Source: MVRV01 sp964469905
Lineage (GTDB): Bacteria; Desulfobacterota; Syntrophia; Syntrophales; Smithellaceae
Length of the DNA: 64,000 nucleotides
Reading direction: 5' to 3'
Assembly: GCA_964469905.1 (NCBI GenBank)
Contig: CAYXZW010000010.1
Span: forward strand, 6,749-70,748
The notes beneath the pieces were generated by a model, which ran no database searches, was not told where the DNA came from, and was given only the letters and a program-made list of their open reading frames with translations. The translations under genes and the position numbers were made by a program. Shown one piece after another: positions 17,552 to 24,385 of the stretch. Numbering within the stretch: the stretch's first letter is position 1; each line of letters starts with the position of its first letter.

Positions 17552-18805
17552 ATGAAAACAAAAGTATTCATCGGGTTATTGTTAGCGGCATTTGTAACCA
17601 GCCTGTTTTTTGTGGCAGCACCCGCCAAAGCGGCGGAACCAATTAAAATAGGCGCTATTTTACCTCTGGCTGACTCCACCGGCAAAGATGGTTCTCGGTC
17701 TATGGAACTTGCAGTTAAGCAGATCAATGCGAAAGGCGGATTGCTGGGACGTCAGGTAAAACTCATTATAATGGATGATGAAATGAAAGGCGACAAGGCG
17801 GCGGCGGCGCTCGATAAGCTCGTCACCGTGGACAATGTCGACATTATTGTCGGTGGCGTGGGCAGCGGCGCAACAATGGGAGCGATTCCCGGAATGAAAA
17901 AGTATGGTAAAATCGTAGTCTGGATCGGCGGCGCTTCCGGAAAAATCGAAGAAGCCATGGCGGGTCAGGACTGGTTCTTCCATCTCCATGCCTGGGATTA
18001 TCAGCAAGGTGCCCTCTGGGAAACAGGATATGTGGAAATGGAAAAGAAATACGGCATCAAGAGAAAGAAAACCTTCATGGCTTATGAGGAAGGTGCATTC
18101 GGCTCCGCAACTTTCAAGGCAGGAAAGCCGATTTATGAAGCCGCCGGTAACGAACTGCAGGGTGAAGCTTTTAAGAGTGCAGCATTGGGCGGCGGCGATT
18201 ACCGCTCCGTATTGAGACATGCTAAAGAATTCGGCGCCGATGCTTTTATCTGGGCCGGCTATGATAAAGATGCCTTACCTATTATGGAACAGGCCAAAGA
18301 GATCGGCTTTGCTCCCGGCCTCTTCGTGGGTTCCCCTCCGGGCTGGCCAGTCGATTTCAAAAAAACTCCTTTAAATCAGGCAGTAATGTTTTACAGCTAT
18401 TGGTCGGAAGTACAGGGAGCTAAAAACAAAAACAGCAAGATGTATTCCGATGCCTTCCGCAAAGAGTTTAAAGATGACCCCATAACGTATTTCGGACCTC
18501 TAGCTTACACCAATATCATGATTGTTGCCGAAGCAATTAAAAAGGCGAAAACATTGGAGAAGGCAGCTTTAATTAAAGCTCTGGAAGCAACAAATTATGA
18601 TTCTCCGATGGGCGACATTTTTACCTTTAAAAAGAGCAAAGTTATTGATCATCAGGCTTTTGCATCGCCCAAGATTATGCAGTGGCAAAATGGCAAGGCG
18701 GAAGTTGTCTGGCCATGGAGTGCTGCAACCGCAAAGCTGATTTATCCTTTCCCCGCATGGGATAAACGCGATAAGGCTGCTACACCAGGCAAAAAAGGTA
18801 AATAG
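17552..18805 (+). CDS. LIV-type ABC transporter substrate-binding protein
   Basis: 417-residue periplasmic binding protein of the branched-chain amino acid (LivJ/LivK) family. A signal peptide spans residues 1-27 (FIGLLLAAFVTSLFFVAAPAKA). The mature protein starts with PIKIGAILPLADSTGKDG and has the family's AVKQINAKGGLLGRQVKLI, IVGGVGSGATMGAIPG and GADAFIWAGYDKDALPIM. Such proteins also bind aromatic and other carboxylic acids, and the acyl-CoA genes just upstream make an organic acid a likely ligand. The ATG follows AGGAGG. A strong hairpin at 18825-18859 separates it from the permease genes, which would favour high expression of the binding protein. Confidence 0.92.
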   Translation: MKTKVFIGLLLAAFVTSLFFVAAPAKAAEPIKIGAILPLADSTGKDGSRSMELAVKQINAKGGLLGRQVKLIIMDDEMKGDKAAAALDKLVTVDNVDIIVGGVGSGATMGAIPGMKKYGKIVVWIGGASGKIEEAMAGQDWFFHLHAWDYQQGALWETGYVEMEKKYGIKRKKTFMAYEEGAFGSATFKAGKPIYEAAGNELQGEAFKSAALGGGDYRSVLRHAKEFGADAFIWAGYDKDALPIMEQAKEIGFAPGLFVGSPPGWPVDFKKTPLNQAVMFYSYWSEVQGAKNKNSKMYSDAFRKEFKDDPITYFGPLAYTNIMIVAEAIKKAKTLEKAALIKALEATNYDSPMGDIFTFKKSKVIDHQAFASPKIMQWQNGKAEVVWPWSAATAKLIYPFPAWDKRDKAATPGKKGK

Positions 18806-18824
18806 TAATTAAGCTTAAAAATCT

Positions 18825-18859
18825 GATTCCTTGCGGATTTATCCAATCCGCAAGGAATC
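18825..18859 (+). promoter_or_regulatory. Intercistronic hairpin after the binding-protein gene
   Basis: Perfect 15-base inverted repeat: GATTCCTTGCGGATT at 18825-18839 and its complement at 18845-18859, loop of five. No T-run follows, so it is probably an mRNA-stabilising or partial-stop structure between binding protein and permease rather than a full terminator. Confidence 0.7.
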
Positions 18860-18886
18860 AATCCACCAGGTTGGGATTTAAAAGTC

Positions 18887-19831
18887 ATGACACATTCGAT
18901 ATTGAAGAAGTTTAAAGAAAGAAATTTTTTGATCGGCCTGATCATTGCTATGGCTGTGCTCGTAATGATTGGTTTTTATAAGCCGGCGGTTCTGGTTGAG
19001 GGTTTACAGCGCTCAGCTCTTTACGCTCTGATTGCCCTGCCAATGGCTCTGTTGCTGGGCATTGTTGATATTATTAATCTGGCCCATGGCGAGTTCATGA
19101 TGCTGGGGGCATATTTCGCTTATTTCCTGAGTTGGCAGTTCGGCATAGATCCCCTGGTTGCAGTCATTCCGGCGATAGTTTTCTTCTTTATCTTTGGGCT
19201 GCTAATCTATTTCATAAGCTTCAAACACATCATTGGCACGCTGCCGATCAATCAACTGCTTCTGGGATTCGGAATAAGCTTGATATTTTCCGAGGGAATA
19301 ACGGCAATAGCAACCAATGCGCCCCGTAAACTCAGCTTGGATTACGTTTCCTCATCGGCTTCCATCGGCAACTTTACTTTTGGAACTTTTGAATTCGTTT
19401 ATGTTGCCGCCGCTTTGATCGTGTTCATCGGTCTGCAATTATTTCTGAAGAAGACGGCAACCGGACAAGCGGCTGTAGCTGTCGGCCAGAATCCACGCGG
19501 AGCAAGATTTGTCGGCATTAACGTCAACAACATTTATTTACTGATCTTCTGTATTTCCATCACGATAATCGGCGCCATCGGTCCCCTGTTTATGACTCGA
19601 TACACATTATTCCCGCAAATGGGGGGTGCTTTCACTTTAAAATCTTTCTCACTGGTTGCCGTAGGCGGTATGGGTTCAATAACGGGAGTTGTATATGCGG
19701 CGCTGATTTTAGGTATGGGCGAAGCTCTGGTTCTTTCCTCGTTGAAATACGGTAAGTGGGCAGAGATCATTTATTTTGCTCTAATTATTGGTGTCATAAT
19801 GTACAGATCACATCAAAGGCAGGTAAAATGA
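18887..19831 (+). CDS. livH: LIV-type ABC transporter permease, LivH family
   Basis: 314-residue integral membrane protein with about eight hydrophobic segments. It carries the LivH signature: GIVDIINLAHGEFMMLGAYFA near residue 65 (read as two parts, GIVDIINLAHGE and FMMLGAYFA) and the cytoplasmic coupling region GQNPRGARFVGINVNNIYLL near 205. It forms half of the membrane channel with the LivM protein encoded next. Its TGA stop overlaps the ATG of livM (ATGA at 19828-19831), so translation is coupled. It belongs to the 12614-22187 unit and is distinct from the second LIV set at 40266. Confidence 0.93.
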   Translation: MTHSILKKFKERNFLIGLIIAMAVLVMIGFYKPAVLVEGLQRSALYALIALPMALLLGIVDIINLAHGEFMMLGAYFAYFLSWQFGIDPLVAVIPAIVFFFIFGLLIYFISFKHIIGTLPINQLLLGFGISLIFSEGITAIATNAPRKLSLDYVSSSASIGNFTFGTFEFVYVAAALIVFIGLQLFLKKTATGQAAVAVGQNPRGARFVGINVNNIYLLIFCISITIIGAIGPLFMTRYTLFPQMGGAFTLKSFSLVAVGGMGSITGVVYAALILGMGEALVLSSLKYGKWAEIIYFALIIGVIMYRSHQRQVK

Positions 19832-20748
19832 AGTACTGGAAATATTTAGGCGTATTAGTCCTCCTGATCATAGCGATTATTCTTCCCAGATTTCTGGGAT
19901 TGTATCAACTGCAAATCATGAATTTCGTCTTTGTATACATAGCTTTTGCCCTGAGTTGGGATATGCTGCTGAGATCGGGCCAGCTATCTTTCGGTATTGC
20001 CGGATTTGCCGGAATCGGCGGGTATACATCCATCGTATTATGCTATTATTTTAAGCTGGAGCCATTACTTTGCATCGTAGCCGGAGCCGGAGCGGCGGCT
20101 ATCGTAGCCTTGCTGGTTGGATCTCAGGTGTTAAAATTAAGAGGGCTATATTTTTCTATAGTCACTCTGGCGATCGGCGAAATATTCCGTATAATAGTAA
20201 GAAATCTGGAAGTAACCGGAGAAGCGGAAGGCATACTGCTGCCTAATGCAATCTTTATGGGTGATCCTACCAAAACTTACTGGCTGATGTTCACCGTGGC
20301 CGCAATAACAATCGTTATGTCGATGTTATTCCAGAAAACAAAAATGCATTACGCATTAACCTCAATTGCCAACGACGAAATTGTTGCCGCATCGAGCGGT
20401 GTGAATATTTTCAAATATCTTGTTATAATTTTTGCCGTTACATCAGCCATTCAGGGCATGGCCGGTGCAGCGTACTGGCAGATATATGCCTCTGCAACTC
20501 CCGAAGGAGCATTTAATCTGGGCTTTGCTCTTATACCGATTACCATGGCTCTCTTTGGCGGTATCGGCACAACATGGGGACCGGTAATCGGCGCCACCAT
20601 ATTAACTGTAACGGCGGAACTATTAAAATTACAGTTTCCCCACGGTCATTTACTGGTCTATGGATTTATTATGGTTATAGCAATACTGTGGTTTCCCAAT
20701 GGCATTATGGGTATAATTAAGAAATTAACAGCAAAACTCAATAATTGA
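19828..20748 (+). CDS. livM: LIV-type ABC transporter permease, LivM family
   Basis: 306-residue membrane protein, second half of the import channel. The ATG at 19828 overlaps the livH stop by four bases and is preferred over a longer frame from 19756. Features: about nine hydrophobic segments; GQLSFGIAGFAGIGGYTSIV near residue 50, KLRGLYFSIVTLAIGEIFRI near 105, the coupling loop TSIANDEIVAASSGVN near 185 and a Gly-rich FGGIGTTWGPVIGA near 245. All are typical of LivM. Twenty-one bases separate it from the ATPase gene. Confidence 0.93.
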   Translation: MKYWKYLGVLVLLIIAIILPRFLGLYQLQIMNFVFVYIAFALSWDMLLRSGQLSFGIAGFAGIGGYTSIVLCYYFKLEPLLCIVAGAGAAAIVALLVGSQVLKLRGLYFSIVTLAIGEIFRIIVRNLEVTGEAEGILLPNAIFMGDPTKTYWLMFTVAAITIVMSMLFQKTKMHYALTSIANDEIVAASSGVNIFKYLVIIFAVTSAIQGMAGAAYWQIYASATPEGAFNLGFALIPITMALFGGIGTTWGPVIGATILTVTAELLKLQFPHGHLLVYGFIMVIAILWFPNGIMGIIKKLTAKLNN

Positions 20749-20769
20749 TAGAGAAGCAAGGATTAGGCA

Positions 20770-21492
20770 ATGGCAATTTTAAAAACGACGGGATTGACCC
20801 GGCAATTCGGTGGATTGGTGGCATTGAGCGATGTCAATATCGAAGTGAACGAAAGTGAAATTGTGGGCATTATCGGGCCGAACGGCGCGGGCAAGTCAAC
20901 ATTTACCAATGTTATTGCCGGAGTATATTTGCCGACATCAGGAAAGATAGAATTTTGCGGTCAGGACATCACAACAAAAGCGGCTCATGAGAAATGTCAC
21001 AGTGGCATAAGCAGAACATTCCAGCTTATGCGTCCTTTAATCGGACTGAACTTGATCCAGAATATAATGCTCGGGGCAATGTTCGGCAAAATGCATTCAT
21101 TAAAAGAAGCACATAAAAGGTCTCTGGAGCTCTGCAAGTTTTTAAACCTGGAAAAAGTAGAGCGGCCGATTGCGGCAATGACGGCCCTGGAAATAAAAAA
21201 AATGGAAATAGCGCGCGCGTTGGCAACAGAACCGAAACTGCTTTTTCTAGATGAAGTTATGGCCGGGCTCAACAAAGACGAAACAATGGAAATAATTGAT
21301 ACCGTTCGAAAGATTCACGCTCAGGGAATGGCCATTGTAATTATCGAACACGTAATGAGAGTTATTCGAGAATTGACTCATCGTGTCGTTGTATTGGAAT
21401 GGGGCAAGGTATTATGTGAAGGCCCCTATGATAAAGTGTCTAGTAATCCACGGGTAATTACCGCATATCTCGGTGAGGAAGCAGAATGTTAG
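20770..21492 (+). CDS. livG: LIV-type ABC transporter ATP-binding protein, LivG family
   Basis: 240-residue ABC ATPase powering the importer. Walker A is IIGPNGAGKST near residue 36, the LivG-specific GISRTFQLMRPLIGLN lies near 80-95 and Walker B is KLLFLDEVMAGL near 160. The usual ABC signature LSGG reads MTALEIKKMEIARAL, so the Gly pair is replaced by Leu-Glu; this variant is seen in several LivG proteins of acid importers. Its TAG stop overlaps the ATG of livF (21486). The D-loop and the H-loop His in IIEHVMRV are present. Confidence 0.92.
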   Translation: MAILKTTGLTRQFGGLVALSDVNIEVNESEIVGIIGPNGAGKSTFTNVIAGVYLPTSGKIEFCGQDITTKAAHEKCHSGISRTFQLMRPLIGLNLIQNIMLGAMFGKMHSLKEAHKRSLELCKFLNLEKVERPIAAMTALEIKKMEIARALATEPKLLFLDEVMAGLNKDETMEIIDTVRKIHAQGMAIVIIEHVMRVIRELTHRVVVLEWGKVLCEGPYDKVSSNPRVITAYLGEEAEC

Positions 21493-22187
21493 AAGTTAAA
21501 AATTTAAATGTATTTTACGGTAAATTGCAAATCATCTGGAATTTATCTGCGCAGATTGGCAATGAATCAGTTGGATTGTTCGGACCCAACGGCGCCGGTA
21601 AAACGACTCTGATCAATACCATACTGGGTCTTGTAAAGCCGGCAAGTGGCGAAATAACTTTGGACGGAGAGCCGCTGGTCAACATGGATACAGACAAGAT
21701 AATTAAACATGGTATTGCCATAGTTCCACAGGACAGAGAGTTATTTCCCCTGATGACCGTGCTGGAAAATTTGCGCACCGGCTGTGCCTATATACCGAGG
21801 GCAAAAAAGAAATATGCGGAAAGACTAGAATACGTCTTTGCAATGTTTCCGATATTGAAAGAAAGATTGGACCAGCCCGCAGGAAGCATGAGTGGAGGTC
21901 AGCAAAGAATGGTTGCCATTGGCAGAGCATTGATGGCTGATCCCAAGCTATTAATTCTGGATGAGCCTTCAGGCGGATTGCAGCCGTCAATAGTTACGGA
22001 AGTGTTTCACCGCTTAAAAGAAATCAAAAAAGATATTTCTATTCTTGTAACCGAACAAAATGTCCGCCAAGCTCTGAAAGCTATCGACAGAGGCTACATC
22101 CTGGAAAATGGTAAAATAGCAATGGCCGACACAGCGCAAAATCTTGCGGGAAATGATCATATAAGAAAATCATATCTGGGCATCTAA
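21486..22187 (+). CDS. livF: LIV-type ABC transporter ATP-binding protein, LivF family
   Basis: 233-residue second ATPase of the importer. Walker A is LFGPNGAGKTTLIN near 35, the Q-loop region IVPQDRELFPLMTVLENL near 80, the signature SMSGGQQRMVAIGRALM near 138 and Walker B LLILDEPSGGLQPSI near 158; the H-loop position carries Gln in VTEQNVRQAL, as usual in LivF. It overlaps livG by seven bases and ends the 12614-22187 gene run. No T-run terminator follows; instead a cruciform-like inverted repeat occurs at 22240-22278. Confidence 0.93.
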   Translation: MLEVKNLNVFYGKLQIIWNLSAQIGNESVGLFGPNGAGKTTLINTILGLVKPASGEITLDGEPLVNMDTDKIIKHGIAIVPQDRELFPLMTVLENLRTGCAYIPRAKKKYAERLEYVFAMFPILKERLDQPAGSMSGGQQRMVAIGRALMADPKLLILDEPSGGLQPSIVTEVFHRLKEIKKDISILVTEQNVRQALKAIDRGYILENGKIAMADTAQNLAGNDHIRKSYLGI

Positions 22188-22527
22188 TTTCTATTCGGTC
22201 TTGCAGGCCGACCTTGTTGGCATAGTGGTGGGCTTCTTCAACTAATGCTCAACTCGTGACCTCTCGTCACCATTAGTTGGCCAGGCTATACGCCTGAAGC
22301 TCCCTTCTTCCCGAAGCTGATCTTTTGCAATCGAAATGGTATCAGCGGGAATTCCGTGCTGTGCAAAATCACAATATCCTGGATTTATTCGGAAAGGTCT
22401 TCGCATGTCCAGCAAAAGAATATCTTATAATTATACCATAAAATTATATTGACAAAATCAGGGAAAAGGATATTTTTGAGTCGTTCGGTCGCCGACCGTA
22501 TATTATCCAACAAGGAGGAGAACTAGC
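22188..22527. other. Intergenic region with an inverted repeat and a promoter
   Basis: 340 bases between livF and the lipoprotein gene. AACTAATG (22240-22247) pairs with CATTAGTT (22271-22278), with a second stem GTGAC/GTCAC (22256-22260, 22266-22270) inside. On the minus strand a 55-codon frame ending at the inverted repeat and a following segment (EEAHHYANKVGLQDRI) look protein-like but have no start site. The last 80 bases hold the promoter of the lipoprotein gene. Confidence 0.4.
22449..22476 (+). promoter_or_regulatory. Promoter of the alanine-rich lipoprotein gene
   Basis: TTGACA at 22449-22454, a 16-base spacer and TATTTT at 22471-22476, 52 bases upstream of the ATG at 22528, which itself follows AAGGAGGAG. 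Confidence 0.6.
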
Positions 22528-23130
22528 ATGAAGTATTTCAAGTATTCTGTATCGTTAATGGTTATTCTGATTTTATCCCTCGTGTTCATTGGCTGTGCAA
22601 AGCCCCCCGAAGCGGAAAAGTCAGCGGCCAATGCCGCGATGACCGCTGCTGCTGCCGCGGGTGCCGACAAGTACGCCGCCACTGATCTGGGTGCCGCCAA
22701 AAAGATCTGGGATGCAGCCGAAGCGCAGATGAAGGAAAAAAAGTATAATGAAGCAAAACAGGCCTATGTAGATGCCAAAGCCGCCTTCGAAAAGGCCACA
22801 GCCGCCGCCGCAGCGGGCAAGAAGGCAGCGGTAGCCGAGGTTAATGCCTCTGTGGCTGCTCTGGAGGAAGCCTGGTTGAAACTCGAATCCGGCGCTAAAA
22901 ATGTCGAAAAGAAGATGAAAGACAAGAAAGAAGCCTGGACTGCTGACGCCACCGCATTCGCCGAGCGCCTGAAAGCAGCCAAAGAATCGGTTGCGGCTGA
23001 TCCGATCGGCGCCAAAGCAAAGATTGCCGAACTGAAATCAGTTATTGACAAATGGGATGCCACGTTTACTGAACTGGCCGCCATGCCGGTAAAACCCGAG
23101 CCAGCGAAAAAGGGCACAAAAAAGAAATAA
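22528..23130 (+). CDS. Alanine/lysine-rich helical lipoprotein
   Basis: 200-residue predicted lipoprotein. The signal MKYFKYSVSLMVILILSLVF is followed by the lipobox FIGC with Cys at 23. The mature protein is almost all helix, very rich in Ala, Lys and Glu (LGAAKKIWDAAEAQMKEKK; YNEAKQAYVDAKAAFEKA), like the DUF4398-type and other coiled-coil envelope lipoproteins that may lie at the periplasmic face of the outer membrane. The C-terminus ends in a basic stretch (EPAKKGTKKK). A strong promoter, a strong ribosome site and a T-run terminator at 23163-23202 mark it as a single, probably abundant transcript. The function is unknown. Confidence 0.85.
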   Translation: MKYFKYSVSLMVILILSLVFIGCAKPPEAEKSAANAAMTAAAAAGADKYAATDLGAAKKIWDAAEAQMKEKKYNEAKQAYVDAKAAFEKATAAAAAGKKAAVAEVNASVAALEEAWLKLESGAKNVEKKMKDKKEAWTADATAFAERLKAAKESVAADPIGAKAKIAELKSVIDKWDATFTELAAMPVKPEPAKKGTKKK

Positions 23131-23162
23131 TTCTTCTCCCTCGATAGCGCAGATATCAGTCC

Positions 23163-23202
23163 AAAGGGCGTTAGCGTTTGCAAAAACGCGACGCCCTTTT
23201 TT
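23163..23202 (+). terminator. Intrinsic terminator of the lipoprotein gene
   Basis: AAAGGGCGT (23163-23171) pairs with ACGCCCTTT (23191-23199), with a second inner stem GCGTTT/AAACGC, followed by TTT. It stands 33 bases after the lipoprotein stop. Confidence 0.85.
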
Positions 23203-23245
23203 CTTCCCGCCTAAGCGGCATAATCTTTGAATGGGAAATTGAATT

Positions 23246-23369
23246 ATACCACTTCGAGTTCAAAAGATAACGAGGCGGCAAGAAGGAGGCTCCGGAGGCG
23301 TATTACTAATACGTTGAGGACGCCGACGACGCTGCCAACAAAGTTAGGCTGCAGAAATCGAAGCGGTAT
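23246..23369 (+). repeat. Palindromic element family P, copy 1, abutting purQ 3' end
   Basis: About 124 bases with terminal inverted repeats ATACCACTTCGA and TCGAAGCGGTAT-like end, and a central palindrome CGTATTACTAATACG near 23299. An inverted copy lies at 30750-30874. Its last base is the first base of the complement of the purQ stop codon (23369-23371), so the element starts where purQ ends. Copies 43158-43267 and 44021-44142 share its central GAGGCGTA...TACG core. Confidence 0.75.
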
Positions 23370-24193
23370 CAGAATTCTTTACTGCGAATGAAGTTAACAG
23401 CGTTGCGGAAAATCGCAATACCCTGGCCTTCTTCAGGGAGGCACTCGCGTGTCCAGCGGGGATGATTGGTGCGGTGCAGATAAGCTTCGGGATGAGGCAT
23501 CAAACCAAAGAGTCGTCCCGTTTCATTACAAATTCCGGCAATAGCCTGTATCGAACCGTTGGGGTTGGCCGGATACTGCATGACCGTAAGGCCATTCGCA
23601 TCGCAGTACTGAAAGGCAAAAAGATTTTTCCGGACGATCTGTTTTAAAACTGTTGCGCTGGCGGGCACAAACTTGCCTTCACCGTGCCGCACGGGATAAT
23701 AAACAACATCCAGGCCTTTGGTGAAAACGCAGGGGCTTTGGGCGTTGGCCTTTAAATAAACCCAGCGGTCTTCGAAGCGACCGGAGTCGTTATAAGTAAG
23801 AGTTGTGCTCTGCATCTTATAATCACCGGCGAGCGCCGGCAATAATCCCAGTTTCACCATCAATTGAAAACCGTTGCAGACACCAAGAATTAATTTGCCG
23901 GCCGAAATAAAATCCAGCAAATCGGCAAAGAGTATTTCCTGATGTCCGGCAATCCGCGCATGCAAAAAGCGGTTAGCTCCGGCTTTGGCCGAGCCCAAAT
24001 CGTCGCCATCAAGGAAACCGCCCGGTAAATTTAAAAAGGAATAATCGGCGAGGCGCTTTTCCCCGTAAAGAAGTTCACTCAAATGGACGATGTCAACCAC
24101 ATCAGCGCCGGCCAGCTTGCAGGCATACGCCATTTCCATCTCACAGTTAGTGCCGTTACCGGTTAAAACAATTGCTTTGACTTTACGGGACAT
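23369..24193 (-). CDS. purQ: Phosphoribosylformylglycinamidine synthase, glutaminase subunit
   Basis: 274-residue class I glutamine amidotransferase that supplies ammonia to PurL in step four of purine synthesis. The N-terminus is VLTGNGTNCEMEMAYACKLA, the nucleophile Cys lies in LGVCNGFQLMVKLG near residue 105, HGEGKFVPA near 170 follows, and the catalytic His-Pro-Glu is in GLMPHPEAYLHRTNHP near 240. It is longer than the small PurQ (about 225 residues) that works with PurS and resembles the glutaminase part of large fused enzymes, matching its large PurL partner. It follows purL by 189 bases, which hold a repeat and a hairpin. Its TGA stop touches a palindromic element. Confidence 0.95.
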   Translation of the reverse strand: MSRKVKAIVLTGNGTNCEMEMAYACKLAGADVVDIVHLSELLYGEKRLADYSFLNLPGGFLDGDDLGSAKAGANRFLHARIAGHQEILFADLLDFISAGKLILGVCNGFQLMVKLGLLPALAGDYKMQSTTLTYNDSGRFEDRWVYLKANAQSPCVFTKGLDVVYYPVRHGEGKFVPASATVLKQIVRKNLFAFQYCDANGLTVMQYPANPNGSIQAIAGICNETGRLFGLMPHPEAYLHRTNHPRWTRECLPEEGQGIAIFRNAVNFIRSKEF

Positions 24194-24211
24194 AGAATAA
24201 TCTCGCTTCTA

Positions 24212-24232
24212 AGCCGTTGTTCAACAACGGCT
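24212..24232 (-). terminator. Hairpin between purL and purQ
   Basis: AGCCGTTGT (24212-24220) pairs with ACAACGGCT (24224-24232) with a three-base loop, ending 19 bases before the purQ start on the minus strand. There is no T-run, so attenuation or mRNA processing is more likely than full termination. Confidence 0.5.
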
Positions 24233-24240
24233 GTACTGTT

Positions 24241-24385
24241 GTAATATCGTAATCGGCATAAGGGGCCGCAACGAAATGATCTTTCCATAACCTGATAACC
24301 TAACCACCTAAAGGTGGCGCGAGGTCACCACACCCTCAGGGGTGGACTTGCCACCAGCATGGTGGTTATTTTTTAACGGCCCCTA
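24241..24385 (-). repeat. Repeat family T (TAGGGGCCGTTA), copy 1, at the purL 3' end
   Basis: Read on the minus strand it opens with TAGGGGCCGTTA, where TAG (24385-24383) is the purL stop codon, and closes with GCGGCCCCTTATGCCG then ATTACGATATTA. The inner part, TGACCTCGCGCCACCTTTAGG and on to CAGGTTATGG, matches copy 2 at 41148-41306 nearly base for base. Confidence 0.75.
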
